A stretch of DNA of 64,000 nt from Lepeophtheirus salmonis. Lineage: Eukaryota > Arthropoda > Copepoda > Siphonostomatoida > Caligidae. Position numbers and translations under genes: made by a program. Below, piece by piece: positions 1 through 12,332 of the stretch. The stretch lies in assembly GCF_016086655.4 (NCBI RefSeq), contig NC_052140.2, forward strand, positions 8,618,001-8,682,000, given 5' to 3'. The notes beneath the pieces were generated by a model. That model was not told where the DNA came from. It made no database searches and was given only the letters and a program-made list of their open reading frames with translations. How positions within the stretch are numbered: position 1 is the stretch's first letter; each line of letters opens with the position of its first letter.

Positions 1-1537
1 GTTAGCACGCATCATTTTTTTTTTTGTTCATTTTCAGAGAGGAAAGTTCAATTTATTTTTAATTTTTATTCCCTCCTTTTGGTCCATAGGGTAGCTTTAG
101 AAAAAAACTTTAAGGAAGCTTTGTATAGGTTAGAATAATATCTTTAACACACTATAAATGGAAAATAATGATTAATACTTTATTTTAAGCTTTATTGACG
201 AAATATATAACTTTTGTTGTTTGCTTTCAAACATTGAACGAAATGTGCTACCGAACAAAGACATAATAGGAAATGGAAGTTTTGCCTGGGTTATTTTCTT
301 ATTATATAACAACATTTTCGAACTCGCCGTAATCGAAATTCGAAAAAAAGTTGGAAAAAAATCCGCCCTACTGTCATATAGCCCAATATTTCAATTAGTT
401 ATCTGCTTATTATTATAATTTGTGGGATGATTTAAGATACTTCAAAATCTTAGCTATAGTTTAGAACCCCTTTCTATCTATATTTGGGTCAATATAAGTG
501 ATTAGTATGATCAATTTAAAGATAATTTAACTGCAATTTACCACGCACTCTAAGAGTTAATAAAAAGGATTTGTTGATTTAAAATGACGAAATAGTTGGT
601 AGGATAATAACTAGACTCATTTCTGAGAAAAACAGATTGCTTTTGTGCTGATGGTCCATATATATCTACAAATGTTGTGTTTACGATTATTCTAATAATA
701 CGGTATAACTTGAAAGTGTATATATTTGTGGGATGACGCTGTTTTTATTTGTTAAAAAAGATTGGACATCTGCAGATTTTGTCGGTCAATCATCTGCAAA
801 ATAATTTTAAAAATAGATTTTTTTTCCTACGTAGAAAAAATATTGAGTCAAAGTGAATTCCTTAGGTTTTCATTTATATCAAAACCTTCTGTTTGTTTGT
901 CTATGATGCATTTCTAAATAAAATAATTAATGTGATGATATTGACTAAAAAATGTATGACATTTTTTGTATTGATGAAAAAATAGTTTTATGAAGACTTG
1001 AGTGAGGTCGAACCGATTCGATAAATTATCAAGGAAGAAATGGAGAAAAGCCCACTGCTAGTTAATTAATTCCTGATAATTAATTTATATTCCATAATTT
1101 ATAAATTTACTTTTCGTGTACAATGCCAGTGAACTTTTGTTGATTTGTCAACAGTTGGACATTTATTTTTTTAGTAAATGTGAAATAACTATGTATAGTC
1201 TGTTTCCTCAGATATTAGAAGAAGAACAATATTAGAAATTGTGATTGATAAGAAAATCCCTTTAAGACGACAACGTCATCAAAAAACCATGAAAATCATT
1301 GACATTTTTTTATGATAAAATTAACCCCGGGTCGAATTTGAAAATAGACTCACAATTCAAGTCGAGCTCAGTTTTTAGAAAAAGTAAAATCGATCCCGTG
1401 TGACGTCATTTGAGGGGTTTTCCTTTTTTTAATTTATTCTGTTATAAAAGAATAAATTATATAACTAATTAGTAATATATTTGATCTTGTTGTGGAAAAA
1501 AGTAATGAGATCTGCCTCTAAGTAGTCATTAAAATAT
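1..1537. other. AT-rich stretch without a recognisable gene
   Basis: No open frame here resembles a known protein in any frame, and the short ones are typical of AT-rich non-coding DNA. No RNA gene or repeat of any family described below was recognised. Confidence 0.6.
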
Positions 1538-2559
1538 TTATAATTGATCAGGTTGATTTTGCACATAGGCAGGGTTGTTGACAGTTGTATACAGGATTAC
1601 TCCATTTGGTGGAAATTGAGAAGAGGGCCTGCAAGGTCCTACACTCGAATATTGATGCCCTAACTGAGGTCTTAAGGGCATCAATATTCGGGTGTAGGAC
1701 TTTGCAGGCCCTCTTCTCAATTTCCACAAAATGGAGTAATCCTGTGGGTGCAGATCTAGACTCTGAGGGGTCTAAGGTTCTTGAAGCAGAAGTTAATGTT
1801 TCTACCCATACACTCTTGTGCAATCTTAGGAGTATGGACCAGAGCACTGTCCTGCTTAAATACGTACGTGGGATTGATGGACTTCTTCATGGCCTTAGTG
1901 ATCTATTGGACCACATTTTCCTTCAACACTATCAAGTAGTAGGGCGCAGATAACAGGTATTCAACAGGAGACCAAACTTTTTTTCTAGTTGATGCCACAC
2001 CCCCTAACATCATCATAGAGGCCGGAGGTTAGGTCTTGGTGACTGTCCTGATGCTGTTGTCAATCTTACCAACAACATTGCTTGTTATAGACAGGGTAAA
2101 CGGTAAAGTTATTTTCATCATAGAAAAAAATTATCCGGTTGCTGTTGTGTTTCAGATTATTCAAGAGTTGTAGACATCCCTGAAAAGGGTCTTTTTGACC
2201 TTGGGACAGGAGTTGCCTCTCAATTCTTCTAAGCGACCTTCATCCAGCCTTTCGGATGGCCTTGCCCACTTTCTTCTTCTTGCTGTACTCTTACATCTTC
2301 ATTGTTGGGTTGACCTTAAAGGCCTCCATGATTTCTTCAGGCTTCTCTTTGGTGGATTTTGCATTCTTGTGTTTGTCCTTAAGGTAGTTCCATCAACCAA
2401 ACGATATCTGATCCGACAGACTATGGCCTTGTTGACGTTTAAGACCTTCATGATGTCCAAGATGGTCCTCCCAGCGCAGATTAAATTGCCTTTGATGGTT
2501 CTTTTTGCTTCCATTGCGACATATACGGAATTTTTGTTTACAACATGTACGCCAATCAA
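1538..2559 (-). pseudogene. Decayed Tc1/mariner-superfamily transposase
   Basis: Read on the minus strand from about 2559 downwards, several frames give successive pieces of a Tc1-like DNA transposase. An N-terminal helix-turn-helix-like stretch (MEAKRTIKGNLICAG... GRTILDIMKVLNVNKAIVCR) comes first. Near 2110 there is a piece reading FYDENNFTVYPVYNKQ, equivalent to the SDEKxFTVD catalytic Asp region. Near 1860 there is YVFKQDSALVHTPKIAQECM, equivalent to the second catalytic Asp region (xQDxAxxH). A C-terminal piece (KLEKRACK-like) lies inside the hairpin at 1591-1745. Frameshifts and stops separate the pieces, so it cannot make an enzyme. No clear terminal inverted repeats were found. The family call is firm at superfamily level only. 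Confidence 0.75.
1591..1745. repeat. Inverted duplication of transposase 3' end (73-74 bp arms, 8-bp loop)
   Basis: The left arm (1591-1663) and right arm (1672-1745) are reverse complements, with four differences: two at 1609-1650 scale positions, one C/T change and one inserted T. The loop is CTGAGGTC at 1664-1671. Both arms encode the C-terminal transposase segment read as EIEKRACKVLH followed by NIDAL, one on each strand. The right arm is the original, since it continues the minus-strand transposase; the left arm is the inverted copy. The transcript would fold into a long hairpin. Confidence 0.85.
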
Positions 2560-3411
2560 ATGCTATGAATCTAAGCTATTCAAAAATAATGACAAATTTA
2601 AGATTTAATGAACAACACCTCTTTAAAACTATATTTTTAGAAAGTTCCATAACTTTTTCTACACACGGTAGATAAAAGGACTGCCGACGATATAATGAGT
2701 TAACAGACCTTCCAAACTAGCCATTCGGAGCCTGTTCCTCTAACGACGCCTTTGCTCTAGGAGCATTTATTCAAAGAGCTGACTATGGATATCCAAGGAT
2801 TGAGGTGATTTTTACGATCTGGACAAGACCGGATGAAGTTTATTCTGTATACATATAAAAAGCGAATTTAATATTGAATGTACATAATACGTTGAAAACA
2901 ACCAATATACTACTCTTGATAAATATCAAAAGCATGAACCAATCCTTAGTTTATTATAAATTATTTTATAATATTGAATGATTAATTTTTGGTTCAAAGG
3001 AACTAGTATCAAATATTTGCTTATAGCACTTACAATAATTGTAAAATGACCTACTTTATCCCTATTATTAATTTGTTCTACAAATATAACTTAAAGCCTT
3101 CAGCCCATTTGCATTTTCTCTATTTTTATGTTTTTTTTTTCTACTACAATATAATGTGTTCATTTTATATTGAATTATAATGGAAACATGAGTATTTTTG
3201 CAAATTATCTACAAATATCTCTTAATACATATCTTATTTGGCTTAATAAACAAACATCGACAATTTAATGAAAAGTTACAAGGTAAAGAACTGGTTCCAA
3301 AGACTAACAGTCCTATGAATCGACGGTCTTAAGGTCCGAGACAACACTATTCCAAAAACTCAAGCAAACTTAATAATTTCAGCAGTACTTTTTTTTATCG
3401 TAATTATACTA
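2560..3411. other. AT-rich stretch without a recognisable gene
   Basis: No coding potential or RNA gene seen. A short piece at about 3300-3345 (cgacggtcttaaggtccgag) resembles the GGTCC-rich repeat family seen at 11190-11370 and 61000-61115. Confidence 0.5.
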
Positions 3412-3783
3412 CAGGGAGCGGGGATCAAATTGTCGCCAAAATATTTTTCTACAAAAAAAACAACACAAAATATACATTTTTTAACTTTTTTATTGAAAAT
3501 CAAAACTATGACGAGCATATAGGTATAGAGTAGCCATTCATTCGATATAATCACCGTTGGCATCAATAACAGCCTCAATACGGCCTCTGAACCGGCCGCA
3601 GGCTCTTCTGACCATCTCATTGTCCATGTTGCCGAATACCTCCTTGATGGAGTCTATCAGGCTGGCCTTGGTGCTATGGGGATGTCTGTTGGTATGTCTC
3701 ACGACATAGCCCCCGACAAAATAGTCCAGAGGATTAAGTTCAAGTTATCAAGGTTTAAAGTAGGCGACAATTTGATCCCCGCC
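3412..3783 (-). mobile_element. Tc1-like deletion derivative with inverted ends
   Basis: The left end (3412-3437) and right end (3763-3783) share a perfect 20-bp inverted repeat, GCGGGGATCAAATTGTCGCC. Between them the minus strand (3738 to a stop at 3538-3540) encodes only the last 66 residues of a Tc1-like transposase. It starts with LNPLDYFVGGYVVRHTNRH, the third catalytic carboxylate region, runs through VRRACGRFRGRIEAVIDA and ends GDYIE-stop. Everything upstream of the LNPLDY motif is missing, so the element has shrunk from the usual 1.1-1.3 kb to about 370 bp. Perfect ends with a truncated but open C-terminus suggest it may have been mobilised in trans. Confidence 0.8.
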
Positions 3784-3925
3784 TTGATGATATTCCCATT
3801 GGACATATCAGCATACTCCTTCTCAATGGAGGCCTTAAGGAATCAACACTACTGTGGTGGATTTTATAGGTCTGGCTGTCCACAAAGCTCCATCTTCCAT
3901 AGTCCAAGTGGCGAGCAGTAAGGCG
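3784..3925 (-). pseudogene. C-terminal fragment of a different Tc1-like transposase
   Basis: Immediately next to the right inverted repeat of the 3412-3783 element, the minus strand reads LDYGRWSFVDSQTYKIHH then, after a one-base frameshift, KASIEKEYADMSNGNIIK. This is the region following the third catalytic residue in Tc1-like transposases, but the sequence differs from that of its neighbour, so two families are juxtaposed. It is a fragment with no inverted repeats of its own. Confidence 0.65.
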
Positions 3926-4317
3926 ATAAGAAGGAACATAAGTTTGAAATAGACCGTGTTTTTTTCAAATGTCAATATTTAATCATTATTTGAGTCGAGT
4001 AAAAAAAAGAGGGTCGAGTTGTGACAAGACTAATTTATTCATATTTGATCCTTTGCCCTTGAATTCTAAAACATTATATTAGTTCCTATTTCGTCATATA
4101 CTATTATTCACTTATGTTCCAGAGTGACAAGAGTTGATAAGGATCACGATTGAATGAGCATAACTAATTTCTATCAATATAATGAATATCATGGAAAATC
4201 CTATGATTCATTGTCACTTAAAATATAAAATTAATGACTTCCTAAAACTGTAAACACATCCATTCATATCGGGGGTAAACTAGAAATGTTTACAAATTTT
4301 GTTAAATGCTGTATATC
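3926..4317. other. No recognisable feature
   Basis: Short AT-rich stretch between transposon fragments and the AT-rich repeat; nothing recognised. Confidence 0.5.
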
Positions 4318-6443
4318 AAGGGTATCCACTGAAGGGCCTGTAGCCACCCTCCCCTCCAAAAAAAGAAGAATTTTTGCTTTTAATTAGAAATGTTCTTTTA
4401 GAAAAATTATTTTTTTGTCAATAGCTATGGATTTTTGAAATTTTTTCCAAAAATTTTTATTATTTGCGAATAACTGTATTTTAGATGATTTTTTTTGCAA
4501 AATGTAACATTTGAAATTCAATTTTTTGTCAAAAGCTATAGATTTTTGAAATTTTTTCCAAAAAATTTAATATTTAAAGTTTAATTTTTAAAATTTTTTC
4601 AAAAACATTTAATATTTAAAGTTTAATTTTTAAAATTTTGATCCAAAAAACAGCTATAAACAAATTTCAAAAAATTAAATATTTACATATTTTCAAAAAA
4701 AAAAAAAAAATTATGAAGTTTTTTGAATTTTTTATCAAAAAAATTACAAAAACCAAGCACATTAAGTAGCTAAGATTGTTTTTCACAATATAAGAATAAA
4801 AAATTGTTAGTACTTAGTCACTTAAATCAAATAAATATTACTATAAGATAAATATTAATTTTGAAAATAATTAAAAAATTATTTTTTTGAGAATATAATT
4901 GAAAAATTATTTCCTTTAAAATTCAATTTTTTCAAATATTTTTTAACAATTCATACCTTCAAAAAAACCAATATTTTGAAACAAAAAATTTATAATACCA
5001 ATTTTTTGGAGAAAAATTTCAAAAATCAATCATAAAGTTTATTTAATAAAAAAAAAATTAAAATATAAATAATAAAATCAAAAATTTACAGCTGTTTTCC
5101 ATAAAATTAATTTCTTGAAAAAAAAAGTATATGTTAAACTTTCTCTGAAAATGTTTATTGTATAAAACTTTTTGGAGAAAACTTCAAAACTCAACAGCTA
5201 TTTGGAAAAATTTATTTAAAAAAAAAATTAAAACTTTTGCAAAAAAAACATCAAAAAATCACATCTGTTCTCAAAAATATTAATTTTTGGAAAAGAAATT
5301 ATAAGATTAATCTTTTTAGGAAAAAATTTATAATAATAAACTTTTTGGAGAAAATTTCTAAAATCAACAGCTATTTGGAAAAATTAATTGAAAAAAAAAT
5401 TTGTTATAAAAAATTCTTAAATACTATTCTTTTAAATCTTTGGCCTTGACATTTGCATATAAAATATATCTTTTTTTATTTCAAAACGCTCGACACTTAC
5501 AATGTAAAAATTTTGAAAATAAAAGTTTGTAAATATACTTTACACCCAGTGAAGAAATACTAAGAAGTTCAAAGTTACTTTAAATTCTGTGTAAGGTTTT
5601 CAGTATTACTTTTTTTTTTGCTTGGCTGCTAACTAGAACTTTTTATTGACATCACGAGTTGCATAATCAAGCGAAAGTTAGAACATAATATTTATATTAA
5701 ATCGAAATATATAATTTCTAAAAATATCCTCAAAAAATATAAACTTAACATATGTATTGAGAACTATTGAATGTCAAATATATATTATATAAAATATGTA
5801 ATAGTTACTAGAAATCCCTATGACATGGAAAAATATTTTCTATCAGGGGTGTCAGCTGGATTATATATGTATATTTATATAGCTCCATAGTTATTCATAA
5901 AGTTGTCAATAGAAATTTGAAAAAATCATTCAAAACTTAAATTTCAAATATTAATTTTTATGGAAAAAAATTTCAAAAAGTCCACAGTTGTTGACAAAAA
6001 AGGTAATTTAAATTAAATAAATAAATAATATATTAAATGATGTGGAAAATTGATTAAAAAATCTATAGCTATTTACAAAAAAAAAAAAAAAAAAAAAAAT
6101 CAAATATATATTTTTTTTCAATAATCCTTAGCTGTACACGAATAATTTAATTTTTTGGAGAAAAATTCAAAATTCAATAGCTACTAACAAAAGATTCAAA
6201 AAAAATCCAAACCTGTTCACAAAAAAATTCCAAAATAAGATTTCCAATATTGAATTTTTTCGAAATAAATTTCAAAAATTCACAGTATTTCACAAAAACA
6301 TTCAAATATAATTTTTTCTTTTAAATTAAAAAAATCCATAGTTATTCATAGAGAAATTATTTTTTTGGTAATTTATATTTGGATATTGGGGAGGGGGGGG
6401 GGGTTCTACAGGCCCTCCAGCCCACCGCTTGTGAACGCTCCTC
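4318..6443. repeat. AT-rich repeat region capped by GC-rich inverted ends (family G)
   Basis: The left edge carries GAAGGGCCTGTAGCCACCC (about 4330-4350) and the right edge GGTTCTACAGGCCCTCCAGC (about 6402-6421); reverse-complemented, the right edge matches the left. Between them is low-complexity DNA made of repeated variants of TTTTTGAAATTTTTTCCAAAAA and TTTAATATTTGAAATTTAAT. The stretch 5450-5900 is less repetitive and could be older unique DNA between two adjacent copies. The same GC-rich end motif recurs at 15886-15942, 18783-18829 and 19887-19936. No protein is encoded. Confidence 0.55.
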
Positions 6444-6929
6444 GTAATTAATTTTGTTTTGGATCAGTTAGGGATGATAATTGTTGAATAACTGGGGCAT
6501 AACATTGTGAAAATGACGGAATTTATTAATATGGCAAAAAATACCTTTTCCATAGGCTTAAAGGCAGATGACTTCATCATGATCCAAACGAATATATTTT
6601 TTAGCATACTTATAGTTTATTAGTAGGTTAGAGCTTTAACAAAAAAATTGGTCAAGTCTAACATACAGCTTGGCTTGGGTGCCATTTTCAATATTTCACA
6701 ATATTGTTTTTGAATGTTTTTTTTGGACAAATGCACTCGAGTGTATGCAACAAACATTTTTGAATTCGGTTTACTCTAAACGGAGTAATGTCCTATTGAA
6801 GTTTTATTTTTCCAAAATTTCACATATATTTCACACCTTCCCCAAAAATTATTTGATGATGATGCCGTGAGAGTATGTATACACACTTCACATGAAATTC
6901 CCAGGGTTCCATAAAATATGTACCACCAT
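6444..6929. other. No recognisable feature
   Basis: A 66-codon open frame at 6670-6870 has no recognisable domain and shows no codon bias that would support it as a gene. Confidence 0.45.
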
Positions 6930-7165
6930 TATATAAAAAATAAAAGGAACCAAAAATTAACGTGGTAATCCTTACAAATTTGAATATGATTAGCTATCAT
7001 GACGTAGTATTAGAACAAATGTAAGTAGAGTTGAGAAGAAATAAATAAATGCAAATCCTACTCAATATCTAGCAATCAAACAGAAATGACTCTAATGTCG
7101 ATACTCAATTCTATTCCAAGTCCAAAAACTATTTCCACCTTTAATTAATTACCCCACACACTAGT
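6930..7165 (+). repeat. Dispersed repeat family A, copy 1
   Basis: Diverged copy of the family A repeat, forward orientation. It has the order of landmarks shared by all copies: AACCAAAAATTAACGTGGTA, then ATCATGACGTAGTATTAGA, then a GATACTCAATTCTATTCC segment. It is non-coding. Confidence 0.6.
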
Positions 7166-8775
7166 CATTATTTTATACTTAGATGTTGTGTCTTTAAGAA
7201 TAAAATAATAGGGATGCCTCAATTAGTAAAAATATCTTATTCTGTATCATTTGATTTAAAAAAAGAGAACAGGTGGACATATTTTCCAGGTGATTTTGAT
7301 AGTAGTAAAGTTTAAGAATGCATAAAATATAAATTACATAGATTTTGAATGAATGTATGTGTCTGTTATGAGTTATGAATGACTTATATACTTCTTAGAA
7401 AGAGTGGGAAGCAAAGTTTGCCTCCTTGATAAAAAAAAAAAAATCCAGGATAAAAAGTTATTCATTACCAATGCTTGTCAAGTTTGTCTTCCATAAAAAT
7501 GGCTCTATTTTTTTAAACGCTCATCTTACTAACATCACTAAACAGGGATCAAATGAATTCATTACTATGTTTAAGTGTATTGAGATAAAAAAATGTCACC
7601 AAAAATTATCCAAATCAGTGATAGAGTTGTATAAAATATGTCCTACAAGTCCATAATCCTGTTTGAAGAATATTTGGAAGGAGATCAGCTGAGCGATCAT
7701 TACGTTTTATGAAATCCGCTGTATATATCCACGACATCAACATATGTTAAATACTATATAAAAGCAATTGCATTTAGCGAGGATCCATTGCTTAAAAACA
7801 CTTTTATCAAAACATATGAAGTGATAATATATATTCATGTGCGATAAGAACTTTTTTCCTTAGCAGCTATAAACAATTATCACTAAAGTCATAGAGTAAA
7901 ATTAAAAAAATGTAGTCACATTGAGATGATGTTGAACAGAAGCTAAAGGAAGCTAATAGTTCTTTATAAATGGGATTAAAACTTCCTCCAAAATGCCCCA
8001 TTTCCTAAACTGAATAATGATGTTTCGTGAATGCAGTTTTTTGTCAATTTCCACAAAACGTTTTTCTTTTCTAATAAATATCAAATAACCCATAACTTTT
8101 TTTTTTTTTTCAGAAGATATATTTTTATTTATTTTAGATTTCTAATTTTATGGAAAAGATACAATTTGAAGGAATAACCTTTTCTTTTATTAAATTATTT
8201 TATACTTATAAAACTATCAGAATTCCCCCAAAAGTGGGCACCCTTTTACTCTTATGGGTTTGGTGCCACTGATGCACTGATATGTAATTTAGCCGATTCA
8301 TCGGTAATCGGAAAAATTGGATTTTATTATTTGTTACTTTTCTAGTAAGTAATTAATATTTGCAATGACAGTGATCATTATTACATTGTAAAATCTCACT
8401 GACATCACTTCCCTAGCCATGTAAAGAGGTATTTATAAACTCCGTGTCAACTTATGGGAGGAAGGATCTGGCCTAAAACTATACTTATCGTCGATGGGGA
8501 GGGAAAGAGAGGGTAAACATACAACTATTTCCATAGACGTGAATCACGTGTTAAAATGACATAAATGACGTCACAAGTATCATTTAGATAAAGGCTTGTT
8601 CTAAAAATAGACATAAATATATTTTTTTTCTAAAAGATACTTAATTATATTAAATATTGAACAATTTTTTTAACTCTTCTAAAAAAGGTCAAAAGGTGGC
8701 GACTTTTTATTAATTTTAATTCCCATTTTTGCTAAATAAGAAGTCTAATGAAAAACAAATCCTTATTTTCTAATT
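7166..8775. other. AT-rich stretch without a recognisable gene
   Basis: A 76-codon open frame (7426-7656) has no recognisable domain. At about 8294-8313 the sequence CCGATTCATCGGTAATCGG has the self-complementary look of some hAT transposon ends, but no partner end was found. Confidence 0.45.
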
Positions 8776-9929
8776 TATACAGGGTAGGGCAGCAAAACAT
8801 GGCCTCGAGAGATGGATTTAGAAATAAATTAATAATTTAATTTTTTCAATAATAGGCAAACAAAATAATATTAGCAAAACAGGCTTTACAAGTCACTTGA
8901 AGGCCATGTAGCATTTGATGAAAAACTCTTGTGACATGCTGCCCCATGCAATCACTATGGAGGAGTCAGTGAGTCCACATTTGGGTGTGAGGTTCTGTTG
9001 GGTTCCCTCTCCAATGTGCACATATAGAAAAGTCAAGTGGGTTCATATCTGAAGGGGGATATATCTCTTCGGACCGGAATCGTGCCATGTTATCTGCGCC
9101 GAACTTTTGGAAATTGGAGGACGCGTGAGAGGGGATACCGTCCTGAGTCCACACGTAGTTACCCTCCGGGTAGTTGGTCTTCAGCCATGGCAAGATGGTG
9201 TACTTAAGCTCCTTATATAATTGTTCAGCCTTGAAAAAGAACGAATGCATCTTCTTTCCGTTGGAGGCCTCTACACTGAGGAACATTGTTCGGGACAGAT
9301 ATTTTGTGTGGTAAACCCCTTGGGCCTCTTCTTTTTTGTTTCTGCAATCCAGCAATCGTTCTAGCGGTTGTAGAATTGATCAACTGTGAAGATCTTTTTG
9401 TCCAATAAAATTTTCACAAATAACCCATTTGCCTTGATCCATTAAAATGAGTTTTTGGCACATCTCGAGCCTCCTTGCTTTCATGCCTTCTGCCAGAAGG
9501 TGGTGTTGGGTATCCTTGTGAAAGAAACAAATCCCAAGTGGTGCTTTATATGCCTCTTGATGGTCCTAGGAGGCCAGAGATATCATCACTGAGGCAATTC
9601 ATCGAATACAGGGATCCTCCTTTAGATTCTTCTCTAAATTTAACAAAAACTTTACATCCCTCTTTAAATTTAAAAATAAGGCTCCTAGAACCCTTATAAT
9701 GTTCGTAATCTTCATTACATCAACTCCAGCATCTAGGAGACCTGAGATGTGCTGCCTTTTTGCTTGTTGCTCCCTCATGATGATGAAATGACTAAATGAT
9801 AAGTATAATTTGTTTATTTAAAAAGGAAGGAGGAAACAGAATATCAAAAAATAATCACTTATTCTTTCCATAGTAATAAGAAAATAAGCGTAATTTAACA
9901 GTCAATGTTTTGCTACCATACCCTGTATA
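8776..9929 (-). mobile_element. Near full-length Tc1-like element, inactivated
   Basis: The left end TATACAGGGTAGGGCAGCAA (from 8776) and the right end, whose reverse complement is TATACAGGGTATGGTAGCAA (to 9929), are terminal inverted repeats of about 25 bp. They begin with the TA dinucleotides expected as target duplication. Total length is about 1.15 kb, normal for Tc1. The minus strand inside carries a transposase pseudogene (8966-9778). The same end type, CAGGGT...GCAAAAC, is shared with the elements at 22778-23537, 29522 and 51171-52309, so these form one family group. Confidence 0.85.
8966..9778 (-). pseudogene. Tc1-like transposase with frameshifts
   Basis: The start codon at 9776-9778 gives MREQQAKRQHISGLLDAG, a typical N-terminus in this family, followed by DVMKITNIIRVLG (helix-turn-helix region). 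After frameshifts and stops around 9360-9600 the frame recovers in 9355-8966. That part has TEERR-like and LKYTILPWLKTNYPEGNYVW followed by TQDGIPSHASSNF (second catalytic Asp) and SDMNPLDFSI (third catalytic residue region). The distal C-terminal arm is short and ends out of frame. Family members are about 340 residues, so nearly the whole enzyme is represented but it is broken in at least two places. Confidence 0.8.
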
Positions 9930-11189
9930 TGAGTGAGTTAATATAAAAACAATCTTGAAAAAAAACAAAAAAACATTCTTTACTTCATATTTAGATAAAT
10001 ACCAATATTTCATAGGCATATTTTGATGAATTAGTGCCTTATTATTCAAATTTCTTGGAGGATGTGAGATACATAATAATGTTAACTATACTTTATAAAC
10101 TATATTTGCTTTATGAGACTTAATTTGGCTCCACTATTATTGTGACGAAAATTAATCCACTTTAAATTTTTCCAATATGACAAGGATCTTTTGCTAATGT
10201 GTGGATAGAAATTAACAATAATAATGGGTGATCAACGTTGAAAAAGCGCCGTCTTGCGGTAAAATAATACAACTTCCTAAATAATTATATTATTCCATAT
10301 AAAATATAGCTGTATTTTACTCACATAGAGGGCCCTGTGAAAAGTTTCGTATTCAAGCATCAGAATGATGTCACGCCACCTCGTGGATAATATTTTTCAA
10401 GTATGCCCTATTGATGTAATAAATGATCGTTGATTGATGTGACGAAGCATTCTGTTACTTTAATTACAATTTATGACGATTTTAAAGGAATAATGGAGAT
10501 AATTTATTGATAAAAATAGACAATGAATATTTGTCGAAGAATACAAATGTTACAAATGGGCTCAAAAGTCCCAGGCTTCACACATAGATGCCGCTATTTA
10601 TTATTCATCTCATTTTTAATTAGTTTGTGAGTTATTTTTTTGATTATGACTCTCCTTTCGTTATTTCCAAAAAAAATAAAATGGTTAATAGTATTTTTTT
10701 CTTTGTTAAGCCCGGACTTTTCCGCTCTAGTATTAATCCCTACTCAATTTGGAGATAATAAATTCTAGCTTGTGTTGACGGCCACATAACATGTGGAGTG
10801 GCTAAATATTCAAAATTATGTACATATTTATCCACAAGTATCGTTCAATATATTTTTATGTAGATATATACCTAATTTATATCTAAAAAGGTGTCCATAA
10901 AAGATGCATATTTAATAGCTTTTTTCCTCCATATATAAATAATAGGTATATACTCAAAAATAGATATATAGGTATGTACAATATGTGCCTGGATTGCTTT
11001 CCCAAAACATCATTTATTTTATTGGGCACATAAATCCATTTGTAATTGTATCCTTTTATAACACTAGGGATGCAAAAATTGGAGAAATCCACATGAGCAT
11101 ACCTATAAAAAAAAGTAAATGTTGCTATGTAACTTGAAGGATATTTAATTATTTGTCTAAAAGTTTCAAGAAGTGTAGTCCTTATTTAG
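9930..11189. other. AT-rich stretch without a recognisable gene
   Basis: No domain, RNA gene or transposon end recognised. Short open frames here are dominated by AT-rich codons and have no recognisable motif. Confidence 0.5.
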
Positions 11190-11370
11190 AACTGAAGACT
11201 GCAGTCATGTCCAGTTCAGTATCGGTATAGTTCAGTTCAGACATGTATATCAGTTCTAAAACTTAAAAAGTGAGGTCCTTGATGACGTCAGTCCACTTTA
11301 TATCTCTTTTTTTTTTATCAGTTATAGTACTGATAGTCCGAAGGACCGACAGTCTTAAGGGCTAGTTACA
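11190..11370 (-). repeat. GGTCC-palindrome dispersed repeat (family F)
   Basis: Reverse-complemented, this segment reads GTCGGTCCTTCGGACTATCA then GTACTATAACTGATAAAA and a GACTGACGTCATCAAGGACC segment. It aligns with 61000-61115 and, more weakly, with 32640-32740. The hallmark is the self-complementary GGTCC..GGACC core. It is non-coding. Confidence 0.5.
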
Positions 11371-11424
11371 AGGCCTGATAATGGACTGAAGCGAATAAAT
11401 AAGGGCTGACCAACCACTAGCTTT

Positions 11425-11880
11425 ATCCAGGCTTGTGAGCGATCAGTTACAAAATTGTGATCCAATCAAAAATTGCGATCAGAAATCCACTGAAATAAAG
11501 CAATGTAACGATCAGGGCCATTTATAATCAGTCATCCGATCAATTTAATTGCTATCACATTCAAACATACAATATGTGTATATATATGAAACTTTTTAAC
11601 TCAAATAAACAATTTATACACCTTTGTCAAATGTATTTATTCATAATAAATATAAGTAGAAACAAACTAAAATATAGTCTGCCGGCGAATAACAAAATAT
11701 TTGTAGAAAAAAATTAAAATGATATGTAATTTTGTACAAATTGATCGGATTGCAATTTTTTTGCTATTTCTGTTGCAATATAAAGATCAAGACCGACTGC
11801 GATACTGCGATCAGCTACATAATATTACCATATTGTAATTGATCTCCGATCAGAAAAAACTCTGATCAATGATCCTGGAT
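11425..11880. mobile_element. MITE, family D, copy 1 (456 bp)
   Basis: It starts ATCCAGGCTTGTGAGCGATC and ends with a sequence whose reverse complement is ATCCAGGATCATTGATCAGA, giving imperfect terminal inverted repeats rich in TGATC and GATCAG. It has no coding capacity. A second copy follows in the same orientation at 12333-13345. Shared internal landmarks include GATCAATTTAATTGC and AGTCTGCCGGCGAATAA. Confidence 0.7.
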
Positions 11881-12332
11881 CTAACTATAGCTTAAAATCT
11901 TTATCTTATTTACGAGACTGATATTGGCCCCGATATGACTACTTTCAAATAACGTGCTAACAATGTATCATTATTTTACTGTGACAATCCATTTTTGCTA
12001 CTTTAAGTGCGACACTCCCATAGGGTTACTAATTTATTAATAGAAACTGACCATCATTTGTTGAAGAATTCGAAAGTAATCCACACTCTCTTTTGAGAAA
12101 AATAATTCAAACTTGCTTTTTTGTTGATGGGTGACAAACTTAAAAAAATAAACAAACATAAAATATATATATATTTTTGAAAATAGTTTATTTTCAATAT
12201 AATATATTCAAAATTTGACACTTACATAAATAGAAAATGTCTCAATTGCTATACCGAAACATATTTTCATTATTATTAAAAACATATTTTAATGTCAAAA
12301 TCTCAACAAAGGAAACATTATCAATGCAATAT

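Noticed and set aside
1585..1953. 122-codon plus-strand open frame
   Set aside because: It runs through the inverted duplication and the antisense of the transposase, so it is a by-product of those features.
8294..8313. hAT-like self-complementary CCGATTCATCGGTAATCGG
   Set aside because: Single short motif with no second end or transposase nearby.
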